Assembly: GCF_003228315.1 (NCBI RefSeq) | Contig: NZ_CP029693.1 | Coordinates: forward strand, 6,668,501 to 6,732,500 | DNA length: 64,000 nucleotides | DNA from: Pseudomonas putida | GTDB taxonomy: Bacteria; Pseudomonadota; Gammaproteobacteria; Pseudomonadales; Pseudomonadaceae | Reading direction: 5' to 3' | Part shown: one piece after another, positions 1 through 33,214 of the stretch | Layout: every line of letters starts with the position of its first letter | Position numbering within the stretch: position 1 is the stretch's first letter | Notes under the pieces: model-generated | Told to the model about the DNA's origin: nothing | The model's input: the letters and a program-made list of their open reading frames with translations, nothing else | Database searches by the model: none | Position numbers and translations under genes: made by a program

Positions 1-8072
<8,072 letters not shown>

Positions 8073-8108
8073 GGCAGCAGTGTTCAATCCAGAAATACGA
8101 AGAGGCAC

Positions 8109-8128
8109 GTGCGCCGCCGGCGGCGCAC
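8109..8128. repeat. Perfect 20-bp GC palindrome between two NRPS genes
   Basis: GTGCGCCGCCGGCGGCGCAC reads the same on both strands and lies in the 87-base gap between the four-module NRPS stop (8160) and the next NRPS start (8072). In mRNA it would fold into a very stable stem, with no T-tract after it, so it is unlikely to be a full terminator. A role in mRNA processing or in tuning expression of the downstream gene is possible but unproven. Confidence 0.6.
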
Positions 8129-8159
8129 TCCGAAGTCAGGTACAGGGCGATGGCGGGGC

Positions 8160-22076
<13,917 letters not shown>

Positions 22077-22140
22077 CAAAAACGTCCTGCGGAAAAAGGG
22101 GCGACGGCGCGCTGATCTGTGGGAAGAGCCATGCAACCGG

Positions 22141-25203
<3,063 letters not shown>

Positions 25204-25313
25204 GTTCAACTCGACTGGAAATTGGAGGTAAACCGGGGCGACAGAAGCCCGCAGGCCCACTGATCGAGATCAGATGAGCCCGTGCGAATCAGCCTGTTCG
25301 CCCGTGGAAAAAA

Positions 25314-26360
25314 TCAGACGGCGACGTCACTTTGCAGCAGGGCTTGCGCCATGCCGGTCATGATTGCGCGCTTGCCGGTAAAGGGTTCGCGACCGTGTAC
25401 CGCGAGCATGTTGTCGATGAACAACACGTCGCCCTGCTGCCAGCTGAAGCGCACCAGCGAATCGAGGTAGGCCGCTCGCAACGACTCCAGCACCTCGGGC
25501 TCGATCGGTTCGCCGTCGCCATAAAAGGTGTTGGTCGGCAGGTCGAGATCGCCGAAGTTGCCTTGCAGCGAATCGCGGATGGCCGGTGGCAGAGTGCTGA
25601 TGTGGAAGAAGGTGGCGTGGTTGAACCACACCTCTTCACCGGTGCCCGGGTGACGGACCACGGCGGGCCCGCGCTGGCGGGTGCGCAGGCGGTTGTTTTC
25701 CTTCCACTCCACTTCGATGCCGACACTGGCGCAGTAGGCTTCCACTTCCGCGCGGTCTTCGGACTGGAACACGGTCTGCCATGGCAGGCCAAAGCCGTCA
25801 CCGTAGTTGCGCACGTACAGCACGCCCTTTTCGCGGAAACGCGCTTCGATCTGCGGGCTGATCCTGGCCTTCACCGCGCGGGTCGCGCCGATCGGGGTTT
25901 CGCCACCGGTCTCGGACGGGATGTGGCAGTAGAAGAACAGCCGCAGCGGGAAGCGCGGCGAGTAGGAGTGCTCGTTGTGCGGGAAAATCATCTGGTCGGC
26001 CGGGTAGTCGGTCGAGGTGTAGATGTTGCCGCCGACCCGGGTGCGCGGCGAGGCGCGGAACATGTATTCCAGGGCGCCGGGGGAGAGCGCGGCGATCACC
26101 TGATCGAACTGCTCGACCGACAGCACCGAGAACCCGCGAAACAGGATCGCGCCGTATTGCAGCAGCTTCTGCTCGAGGTTCTCACGCTCCTTGGCCGCCC
26201 AGGCGACCAGGTCGACGCCACTGACCGCCGGCTCGATCACCAGTGGCAGGGCGTGATCGGGGCTGAGCAGGCGCTCGCTGACCAGTTGCTGTTCCGAGAC
26301 GTTCATGGCTTTGCGACGCACGCCGCCAAGGGCGCGGGACGGTGGGGGCACGATAGACAT
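25314..26360 (-). CDS. SyrP/TauD-family Fe(II)/2-oxoglutarate dioxygenase, probable amino-acyl beta-hydroxylase (copy 1)
   Basis: A protein of about 348 residues starting at the ATG at 26360 (a TTG at 26372 and an ATG at 26306 are alternatives). The TauD-type iron site is visible as HNE near residues 128-130, and the distal His lies in AVHGREPFTGKR near the C-terminus. ETGGETPIG is the usual conserved loop of SyrP-like hydroxylases. This family hydroxylates the beta carbon of carrier-bound Asp or His in siderophore and lipopeptide assembly. The gene lies 17 bases after the acyl-ligase gene and just before the one-module NRPS with the His-like pocket, so His is the more likely substrate, but Asp cannot be excluded. 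It should be co-transcribed with the NRPS genes. Confidence 0.88.
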   Translation of the reverse strand: MSIVPPPSRALGGVRRKAMNVSEQQLVSERLLSPDHALPLVIEPAVSGVDLVAWAAKERENLEQKLLQYGAILFRGFSVLSVEQFDQVIAALSPGALEYMFRASPRTRVGGNIYTSTDYPADQMIFPHNEHSYSPRFPLRLFFYCHIPSETGGETPIGATRAVKARISPQIEARFREKGVLYVRNYGDGFGLPWQTVFQSEDRAEVEAYCASVGIEVEWKENNRLRTRQRGPAVVRHPGTGEEVWFNHATFFHISTLPPAIRDSLQGNFGDLDLPTNTFYGDGEPIEPEVLESLRAAYLDSLVRFSWQQGDVLFIDNMLAVHGREPFTGKRAIMTGMAQALLQSDVAV

Positions 26361-26377
26361 AAAGGTATTCAACTCGG

Positions 26378-29300
26378 TTAGAGGGGCATTGAGCGACGTT
26401 TGGTTTGCAGCATCTGGCGGCGACCGGCCGAGGCCTGGGACTGCTGGCGTTCACGCTGGAAGGCCTGATCCCAGGCGTCGAGCCGTTCGGCCACAGCCGG
26501 CAGCGACAGGTCGAGCAGTTCGCGGCTCTCGCCCAGAAGGCGGGTCCACAGGTATTGCAGGCGCAGGGCGCGGTCCTGATCGAAATGCTCGCCACGGAAC
26601 TTCAGGTTGGCCTCGATGCCCGCGCTGCCGTGGGTCAGGTCCAGCACCAGATGGAAATCCCCCGGCGCCTGCGCCACGTCCAGCGAGGTCATTTGCGCGC
26701 CGGCGATATCGGTCGGGTTGACCCGCGATGGCTGGTAGTTGAGCTTGACCTGGAACAGCGGCGAGTGACCGGCGCGGCGTTGCGGCGCCAGGGCCGAGAC
26801 CACCAGATCGAATGGCAGACCCTGATGGGCATAGGCAAGTCGTGCTTCGTCGCGCACTTGCCCGAGGAAAGCCGCCAGGGTCGGCTCGCCACGCAGGTCG
26901 CAACGCAAGGTCAACTGGTTGACGAAGAAACCGATCACCTCGTTATGCGCGGCCAATGGCCGGCCGCTGACGTCGGTGCCCAGCAGGAACTGCTGCTGGC
27001 CGCCCAGTTGCTTGATCACCAGCTGATAGCTGGCCAGCAACAGCATGAACAGGGTCATGCCGTGCTCGCGGGCCACGGCCGTCAACGCTTCGCAGCTGGC
27101 CTGAGGCAGGTTGAAGTTGAGGCTGTGTTCGCCTGCTATCTGGCCACTGCCACCCAGGGCGAGAACTTGCGGCACGCTCGCCAGATGCTCGCGCCAGAAC
27201 TGTTGTTCGGCGGCGATGCGTTCGACGCTCCAGTGCGCGGCTTCCCAGCGGGCGAAATCCAGGTACTGCAGCGGACGTTCGCGGGCGTCGCCAGCGGCCA
27301 GTTCTGCCAGCAGCAATTGCGTCGAACGGCCGTCGAAGGCGATGTGGTGCAGGGTCAGCAGCAGGTCGTGCTGCTGGTCGTCGCGGCTGAGCAAATGCGC
27401 GCGCAGCAGCGGGCCGTTTTGCAGATCGACCGGTGTCGCGTGTTCGCGCTCCAGGCGATCGGCCAGCGCTTGTTGTTGCACGGCGATGGGGTGGTAGCGC
27501 AGGTCATGCACGGTCAGTGGCACGTCCGTGGCCGGCAGGATCCGTTGCTGCGGACCGCCTACGCCGTCGTGGTAGACGGTGCGCAGGACACTGTGGCGAT
27601 CGACCAGATGGTTGAGTCGCAGTGCCAGCGCTTCGGTGTCCAGTGTGCCTTGCAGGCGCAGATGCAGCACCAGGTTGTGGCGGGTGTCGGTCGGGTCGAG
27701 TTGGCGCAGGAACCACAGACGGCTCTGGGCGAAAGATTGGCGGCCGTGATTCTGATCGGCGCTGGCTTCGGTAACGGTCTTGTCAGGCGTCGGTTCGCCA
27801 AGGAAATCCTGCAGCGCTTGTGCCCACTCGCCCAGGGTCTGTTCGCCGAACAGGCGCTGGGTGTCGAGATTCAGGCCCAGGTCCTGATGCAGGCGGGCGG
27901 CGAAGTCGGCGACGCTGATGGAGTCCAGGCCGAGGCTGATCAGGCTTTTGTCGAAGTCTACCGTCAGGTACGGATTGACCTCGCGCAGGGTTTGTTTGAG
28001 CCATTGGCGGCAGGCGGGCAGGGCGCTTTCGTCGCCTTGGGCCACCTGTTCCAGCAGTTGCCCACGCTCGATCAGTTGCTCATCGGCACTGGCCTGTCCG
28101 CCGTACTGGGCAATGATGCTCAAGGTGCCGGCGGCCAGTTGCTTGCGCGAACCCTGCCGGGCGATCTTGCCGCTGGTGGTCATGGGAATGGTCCCGGCTT
28201 CCACCAGCACGATCTGGTCGATGCCGCAGTCGGCGGCTTCACGCACGGCGTTCTGCATCGAAGCGAACAGCTCTGGATGACGCGAGGGGTGAACGTATTT
28301 GCGCTGGGGCTCGGCGACGATCACCAGCTTCTCGCGGCCCAGCAGCGGGTCCATTTCCGAGAAGGCGGCGATGCGTCCGGTACGAATGCCCGGCTCGGCA
28401 TCGGTGATGGCGAATTCGATGTCGTGGGGGTACAGGTTGCGGCCGTTGAGGATCAGCAGATCCTTGACCCGCCCGCAAATCACCACCTGACCTTCGTGCA
28501 TGAAACCCAGGTCGCCGGAGCGCAGGTAATGACCTTCTTCGCCAACGATGCTGGCCTGGAAAGCCTCGCGGGTGGCTTCGGGGTTTTTCCAATAGGCCTC
28601 GGCGTTGCTCGGGCCTTGCAGCCAGACTTCGCCGATCTGGTCGGGGGCGCAGCGCTCATGGTTGTGCGGGTTGACGATGGCGATGCCGTGCAGGGCTTGC
28701 GGATAACCGCAGGCGACGAACTCCACCGCCGGGGCGCCTTCTTCGGCCAGGGCCACGCGACCGCTTTCCAGCACGGCCTTGTCCAGGCGCAGCACTACGG
28801 GCAACGCGTCCGGCGGTGTGGCGCTGACGCACAAAGTGGCTTCGGCCTGGCCGTAACCGGGGCTGATCGCCAGCGGATTGAGGCCACAGGCGGCAAAGCG
28901 TTGGGCGAAGGTTTCGAGGGTGCCGGGGTGAATCGGCTCGGCGCCGTTGATTGCGTGTTGCCAGGCGCTCAGGTCCAGCTGGGCGATCAGGTTATCGCTG
29001 ACCACGCGGTTGCACAGGGCATAAGCGAAGTTGGGCGCGAAGCTGGCGGTGGCACGATAACGGCTCAGCGCCTGCAGCCAGGTCGACGGCGAGTTGACGA
29101 AGGTCTGCGAGGCGATCAAGTAGCAGGGCATGCCGCTGTACAGCGGCGCCAGCATCCCGCCGATCAGGCCCATGTCGTGGTACAGCGGCAGCCAGTTGAC
29201 CATGGCGCCGTGTAAATCGAAACCGTAGGCCTGGCGCATCAGCTCGACGTTGGCGATCAGGTTGCGCTGGCGCACTTCGACGCCCTTGGGCGTACCCGTG

Positions 29301-29806
29301 GAGCCGGAGGTGTATTGCAGGAAGGACACGGTCGCGCCGTCGACATCCGGGCGTATCCACTGGCTGGCGGACGGGGTGCCAAGGTCTTGGACCGTCGCTA
29401 CATCGACCCGGCCTTCGACCAGCTCACGCAGGTTTTCACAATGATCGGCCGGGGCGAGGATCAACGTCGGCTGCGCATCCACTACCACATTGCGCACCCG
29501 GTCCAGGTGACGCGGCTTGCGCGACGGTGGCGGAAACAGCGGTACGGCGATCAGCCCGGCGTATTGGCAGGCGCAGAAGGCACGGGCGTAGTCGAGGCTG
29601 GTGGGCAGCATCAACAGCACCCGATCACCCGGCGCATAACGCGCCTGCAACGCCGCCGCCAGGGATTGGCTCTGCTCGTGCAATTGGGCAAAGGTCAGGG
29701 TTTCGCCGATCTCGACGCCGTCCGGCAAAAAATGCAGGGCCGCGCGCTGCGGAAAATTCCGGGCGTTGGTTTCCAGCACTTCGATCCAGTGTTTGAAAGA
29801 AAACAT
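26378..29806 (-). CDS. Fatty-acyl-AMP ligase / acyl carrier / condensation protein (lipo-initiation of NRPS)
   Basis: The start is the ATG at 29806 (MFSFKHWIEVLETN), 7 bases after the stop of the upstream dioxygenase, suggesting translational coupling; 1142 residues. Residues ~1-570 are a fatty-acyl-AMP ligase: YTSGSTGTPKG near 168, WLPLYHDMGLIGG near 220, and GRVKDLLILNGRNLYPHDIE, typical of ligases that load acyl carriers. A carrier follows (GLDSISVADF near 628), then a complete condensation domain (QSRLWFLRQL, HHIAFDGRS near 821, GFFVNQL). The protein should activate a free fatty acid, load it on its own carrier and join it to the first amino acid held by the one-module NRPS. Chain length cannot be read from the sequence; octanoate is known for corrugatin, to which this locus looks related. 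Confidence 0.92.
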   Translation of the reverse strand: MFSFKHWIEVLETNARNFPQRAALHFLPDGVEIGETLTFAQLHEQSQSLAAALQARYAPGDRVLLMLPTSLDYARAFCACQYAGLIAVPLFPPPSRKPRHLDRVRNVVVDAQPTLILAPADHCENLRELVEGRVDVATVQDLGTPSASQWIRPDVDGATVSFLQYTSGSTGTPKGVEVRQRNLIANVELMRQAYGFDLHGAMVNWLPLYHDMGLIGGMLAPLYSGMPCYLIASQTFVNSPSTWLQALSRYRATASFAPNFAYALCNRVVSDNLIAQLDLSAWQHAINGAEPIHPGTLETFAQRFAACGLNPLAISPGYGQAEATLCVSATPPDALPVVLRLDKAVLESGRVALAEEGAPAVEFVACGYPQALHGIAIVNPHNHERCAPDQIGEVWLQGPSNAEAYWKNPEATREAFQASIVGEEGHYLRSGDLGFMHEGQVVICGRVKDLLILNGRNLYPHDIEFAITDAEPGIRTGRIAAFSEMDPLLGREKLVIVAEPQRKYVHPSRHPELFASMQNAVREAADCGIDQIVLVEAGTIPMTTSGKIARQGSRKQLAAGTLSIIAQYGGQASADEQLIERGQLLEQVAQGDESALPACRQWLKQTLREVNPYLTVDFDKSLISLGLDSISVADFAARLHQDLGLNLDTQRLFGEQTLGEWAQALQDFLGEPTPDKTVTEASADQNHGRQSFAQSRLWFLRQLDPTDTRHNLVLHLRLQGTLDTEALALRLNHLVDRHSVLRTVYHDGVGGPQQRILPATDVPLTVHDLRYHPIAVQQQALADRLEREHATPVDLQNGPLLRAHLLSRDDQQHDLLLTLHHIAFDGRSTQLLLAELAAGDARERPLQYLDFARWEAAHWSVERIAAEQQFWREHLASVPQVLALGGSGQIAGEHSLNFNLPQASCEALTAVAREHGMTLFMLLLASYQLVIKQLGGQQQFLLGTDVSGRPLAAHNEVIGFFVNQLTLRCDLRGEPTLAAFLGQVRDEARLAYAHQGLPFDLVVSALAPQRRAGHSPLFQVKLNYQPSRVNPTDIAGAQMTSLDVAQAPGDFHLVLDLTHGSAGIEANLKFRGEHFDQDRALRLQYLWTRLLGESRELLDLSLPAVAERLDAWDQAFQRERQQSQASAGRRQMLQTKRRSMPL

Positions 29807-29813
29807 GTGCAAT

Positions 29814-30791
29814 TCACGCCATGGCAACGATGACTTTGCGGTCACCGGTGTAAGGGTTGCGGCCGTGGGCGACCAGTCGATTGTCGAGCATCAGGATGTC
29901 GCCGGGCTGCCAGGGAAAACTGATGGCGGTCTGGCGATAGACCTCGCGCACGGTGTCGAGCACCGCGTCGGGAATGGCCGAGCCGTCGCCGAAGTACACG
30001 TGGCGCGGCAGGTTCTCTTCACCCACCGCGGCCAGCAGGCTGGCGCGCACCGAGGGTTCGATGGCCGAGACGTGGAACAGGTGGGCCTGGTTGAACCACA
30101 CCCATTCGCCGGTCTCGGGATGCTCGAGCACCGCCGCGCAACGTTGGCGGGTACGCAGTTCCCCGTCGGCTTTCCACTCCCATTGAATGTCGTTGTCCAG
30201 GCAGTAACGCTCGACCTGGGCGCGGTCCTCGGTGTTGAAGACCTTCTGCCATGGCAAATCCAGCGCGCCGCTGTAGTTGCGCACGTAGAGCAGCTCGCGG
30301 CTGGCGAACAGGTCGCGGATCTCGGCGGGCATGCGCTGGTAGATCAGGCGGCTGTCGGCAATCGGCGTTTCGCCGCCGGTTTCGCTGGCCTTGATGCAGT
30401 GGAACCAGATGCGCGAAGGCCAGGGCCGGGTGTAGGCCTGTTCGTTGTGCAAGGGGATGAATTGGTGGGCCGGGTATTCGGTGGAGCTGTAGACCCCGGC
30501 GAACACTTTGCTGCGCGGCGTGGAGCCGAATTCGTAGCTGGCCAGCGGCGCGCCGAAGCTGGCGGCGAAGCGCTTGAAATCGATTGGGGTGGGGACATTG
30601 AAGCCGCGAAACAGGACGCCGCCAACGGTGATCAGTGCCTGATCGAGGGTGGCGCGAACCGACGCATCCAGCTCATGGATCGACTGTCCCGGCTTGCCCT
30701 CTACCAGCATTGGCAATGTCGACTCCGTGTCGAGCGCTGAAACATTGGGCAAGCCTTCGGAACGCACGCTGAGGTGTTCGATTGAAGTCAT
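29814..30791 (-). CDS. SyrP/TauD-family Fe(II)/2-oxoglutarate dioxygenase, probable amino-acyl beta-hydroxylase (copy 2)
   Basis: The preferred start is the ATG at 30791 (MTSIEHLSVRSEG, 325 residues), because AAGG lies 9 bases upstream; longer starts up to 30911 run into the promoter. The iron ligands are visible in LHNEQAYTRPW (His115, Glu117) and in RLVAHGRNPYTGDR near the C-terminus, with the ETGGETPIAD loop between. It is clearly related to the other dioxygenase of the locus but distinct in sequence. It is the first gene of the minus-strand siderophore transcript, behind an iron-box promoter. With an Asp module and a His-like module present, one hydroxylase for each is the simplest reading; this copy is assigned to Asp only by elimination. 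Confidence 0.88.
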   Translation of the reverse strand: MTSIEHLSVRSEGLPNVSALDTESTLPMLVEGKPGQSIHELDASVRATLDQALITVGGVLFRGFNVPTPIDFKRFAASFGAPLASYEFGSTPRSKVFAGVYSSTEYPAHQFIPLHNEQAYTRPWPSRIWFHCIKASETGGETPIADSRLIYQRMPAEIRDLFASRELLYVRNYSGALDLPWQKVFNTEDRAQVERYCLDNDIQWEWKADGELRTRQRCAAVLEHPETGEWVWFNQAHLFHVSAIEPSVRASLLAAVGEENLPRHVYFGDGSAIPDAVLDTVREVYRQTAISFPWQPGDILMLDNRLVAHGRNPYTGDRKVIVAMA

Positions 30792-30910
30792 CCTGCGCAT
30801 CCTTTTTTCTTTTTCGGTCAGGTGGACAGCCATCGCGAACCTGGAAAATCGGGCAAAGGTCGCGAGGCTGCAGTCCGCCTGAAATGTATCGGCGTTTGTA
30901 CAGTGCGGCA

Positions 30911-30939
30911 TTTTTATTACAAATGAGAGTCGTTATCAA
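30911..30939 (-). promoter_or_regulatory. Putative sigma-70 promoter of the siderophore biosynthesis operon
   Basis: Read on the minus strand: TTGATA (30934-30939), a 17-base spacer, then TAAAAA (30911-30916). The predicted transcript would have a leader of roughly 110 bases before the ATG at 30791. The iron-box-like site at 30919-30937 lies between and over these elements, so bound Fur would block polymerase. No start site has been mapped. Confidence 0.45.
30919..30937 (+). promoter_or_regulatory. Fur-box-like operator between receptor and biosynthesis arms
   Basis: ACAAATGAGAGTCGTTATC matches 13 of 19 positions of the classic Fur consensus (GATAATGATAATCATTATC), with a strong right half TCGTTATC. 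It lies in the shared 254-base intergenic region between the minus-strand dioxygenase/NRPS genes and the plus-strand TonB receptor. It overlaps the proposed minus-strand promoter. Repression of both arms under iron excess is expected for a siderophore locus. Confidence 0.65.
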
Positions 30940-31045
30940 TCTTATTCCATTATTTTTTTTTTTGGATTAGACTCCCGCCGGCCGTAGGCATAGAGCGGTT
31001 TTCGCGTACGAAAAATCTACAAAATCTGTCGCAGGGGAGCGGGGC

Positions 31046-33106
31046 GTGAATTTCAAAAAGAATACAATTGCGTTGGCTGTGGGGTCGGCTGTGTGCCTGG
31101 CTAACAGCGCATGGGCGGCCGAGCAGGCGAACACAATGGAGATCGCGCCGATCACGGTGACGGGCGAAAAAATCAACCGTTCCCTGGAAAAAACCCAGTC
31201 GAGTGTAGCCGTCGTCACGGAAAAGCAATTGCGTGAGAAGGAAGACCACAGTCTGGTCGACGTGTTCGCCCGCACACCGGGTGTCTACAACACTTCCGGC
31301 AACGAGAACTGGGGTATCCGTGGCGTGCCGGTCTCCGGTTTTGATGACCAGGGCCCGGCGGCGCTCAATGGCGCGGTCTCGGTATTCGTCGACGGCGCCG
31401 CGCAGCCCAACCGCGCACTGACCTTGAGCCCGATGCCACTGTGGGACGTCGAGCAGGTCGAAGTGTTCCTCGGTCCGCAATCCACTACCCAGGGTCGCAA
31501 CTCGCTGGCCGGTGCGGTGGTCATTCAAACCAAAAACCCGACCTTCGTTCCGAGCTTCTCGGCGCGGGCCAATGGCGGCACCTACGGTGAACGTGGTGGT
31601 GCGGTGGCCGGTGGCGGCGCGATCGTCGAAGACAAGATCGCCGGCCGTATCGCCGTGGATTATCAGGAAGGCGATGGCTACATCGACAACCTCTTCGACG
31701 ACAGCGACGCGAACAAGACCCGCAACGCCAACTACCGTGGCAAGTTGCTGATCCTGCCCAACGACGATCTCGATGTGCTGCTGACCTATGCCCACGATCA
31801 AAGCCGCAAGGGCGACAACTCGGTGGTGCGTCAGGGCGACCGGATCCGTTACTACAAGATCGACTCCAACACCGACGCCTACGACAAGCTCAAGCAGGAC
31901 ACGGTCAGCGCCAAGATCGACTACCGCCTCAATGACGACTGGTCCATCACCAGCCTGACGGCCAACACCGACTCCGACTACGACGCTCGCCTGGACTTCG
32001 ACCAGTCCGCCGCCACCAACGACGTGGTGTTGCGTAAGCAGTATGGCGACCTGTTCAGTCAGGAGCTGCGCCTGAACTACACCTCGGACGAGGTGAAGAG
32101 CTTTGTCGGCCTCTACTACGGCCACAACACCAACAACTTCCACGACCGGTTGTTCTTCGATAACGAATTGGGCGGTACGACCAAGGGCGACACGACGATC
32201 GAGAACAAGGCCGTGTTCGGTGAAATCAACTGGTCCTTCGCCCCGCGCTGGACCTTGATCACCGGTCTGCGTTATGACCACGAGACCAACGACACCGACG
32301 TCAAGATCGACGATTTCTCACAATCGAGCAAAGACAAGCAGACCTCCGATGCGGTGCTGCCGAAACTCGGTATCGACTACGAGCTGGCGGACAATCAGTT
32401 CGTCGGCTTCATGGTGCAGCGCGGCTATCGCGGCGGCGGCGTCAACGTCCGCGCCGGCAGCGGCCACACCGCCTACGATCCGGAATACACCACCAACTAC
32501 GAGCTGTCGTACCGTGGTTCGTTCATGGAGCAGACCCTGCGTACCCGCGCCAACCTGTATTACACCGACTGGAAGGATCAGCAGGTCAGTGTCGTGAACC
32601 CGCAGACCGAGTTCTTCGACGTGTTCAACGCCGGCCGCAGTGACATTAAGGGTCTGGAGGTTTCCGTTGAAAAAGACTTCGGCCAACAGCTGACCCTGAA
32701 CGCCGGCGCCTCGGTGACCGATGGCAAGTACAAGGACTTCACCACCAGCGATGGCCGCGACATGGGTGGCGAAGATTTCCTGTTCTCGCCCAAGTACAAG
32801 ATGTCGCTGGGCGCGACCTACCGCTGGAACGACCGCGTGACCCTCAACAGCGATGTGGTCTGGCAGAGCACGTCGCCGTCCGAGTACGAGTTCGACGACG
32901 CCGGTCAGGTTGTCGGTGAGCGCAAGGCCGACGCCTACTGGCTGGCCAACTTCAACGCCGAATACAAGCTGACCAAGAACGTTTCGGTCGCCGGTTACGT
33001 GAAAAACGCCTTCGACAAGGAGTACGTCACCAACAATCGCAGCGGCGACATCATCGACGTCGGTGCCCCGCGCACGGCAGGCCTGATCCTGCGTTACGAC
33101 ATGTAA
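31046..33106 (+). CDS. TonB-dependent outer-membrane siderophore receptor
   Basis: The start is GTG at 31046 with GGGGAG about 7 bases upstream; no in-frame ATG gives the signal peptide. The product has 686 residues: a signal peptide ending near NSAWA, a likely TonB box (IAPITVTG), a plug domain (VDVFARTPGVYN, WGIRGVPVSGF, VEVFLGPQSTTQGRNSLAG), then a 22-strand barrel with many aromatic-rich strands. It ends LILRYDM rather than the usual terminal Phe. There is no N-terminal signalling (STN) extension, so it is a plain transporter rather than a sensor of the FpvA type. It is divergent from the biosynthesis genes and is presumably the uptake receptor for the ferric lipopeptide made by this locus. 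Confidence 0.95.
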   Translation: MNFKKNTIALAVGSAVCLANSAWAAEQANTMEIAPITVTGEKINRSLEKTQSSVAVVTEKQLREKEDHSLVDVFARTPGVYNTSGNENWGIRGVPVSGFDDQGPAALNGAVSVFVDGAAQPNRALTLSPMPLWDVEQVEVFLGPQSTTQGRNSLAGAVVIQTKNPTFVPSFSARANGGTYGERGGAVAGGGAIVEDKIAGRIAVDYQEGDGYIDNLFDDSDANKTRNANYRGKLLILPNDDLDVLLTYAHDQSRKGDNSVVRQGDRIRYYKIDSNTDAYDKLKQDTVSAKIDYRLNDDWSITSLTANTDSDYDARLDFDQSAATNDVVLRKQYGDLFSQELRLNYTSDEVKSFVGLYYGHNTNNFHDRLFFDNELGGTTKGDTTIENKAVFGEINWSFAPRWTLITGLRYDHETNDTDVKIDDFSQSSKDKQTSDAVLPKLGIDYELADNQFVGFMVQRGYRGGGVNVRAGSGHTAYDPEYTTNYELSYRGSFMEQTLRTRANLYYTDWKDQQVSVVNPQTEFFDVFNAGRSDIKGLEVSVEKDFGQQLTLNAGASVTDGKYKDFTTSDGRDMGGEDFLFSPKYKMSLGATYRWNDRVTLNSDVVWQSTSPSEYEFDDAGQVVGERKADAYWLANFNAEYKLTKNVSVAGYVKNAFDKEYVTNNRSGDIIDVGAPRTAGLILRYDM

Positions 33107-33110
33107 ACCG

Positions 33111-33139
33111 ATGGACTGGGGAAAGGATTCCCCGCGTCC
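33111..33139 (+). terminator. Weak hairpin after the receptor gene
   Basis: GGGGAA and TTCCCC face each other around a short loop a few bases after the receptor stop, inside outer arms GGAC/GTCC. No T-tract follows, so it may only partly attenuate read-through into the aminotransferase gene 108 bases downstream. Confidence 0.3.
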
Positions 33140-33214
33140 GGTTTCCTGGCTGTCGTGACCCTTCGTTTCTCACAGCCCCAATCCTTTCCAAACCCAGCCT
33201 CCGTGGAGGAAATC

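Noticed and set aside
30950..32281. 443-codon minus-strand frame opposite the TonB receptor
   Set aside because: The receptor on the plus strand has a signal peptide, plug and barrel features; the antisense frame is low-complexity Val/Ala/Gly with no domain.
31046..33106. FpvA-like signal-transducing receptor
   Set aside because: There is no N-terminal STN domain between signal peptide and plug, and no sigma/anti-sigma pair next to it.
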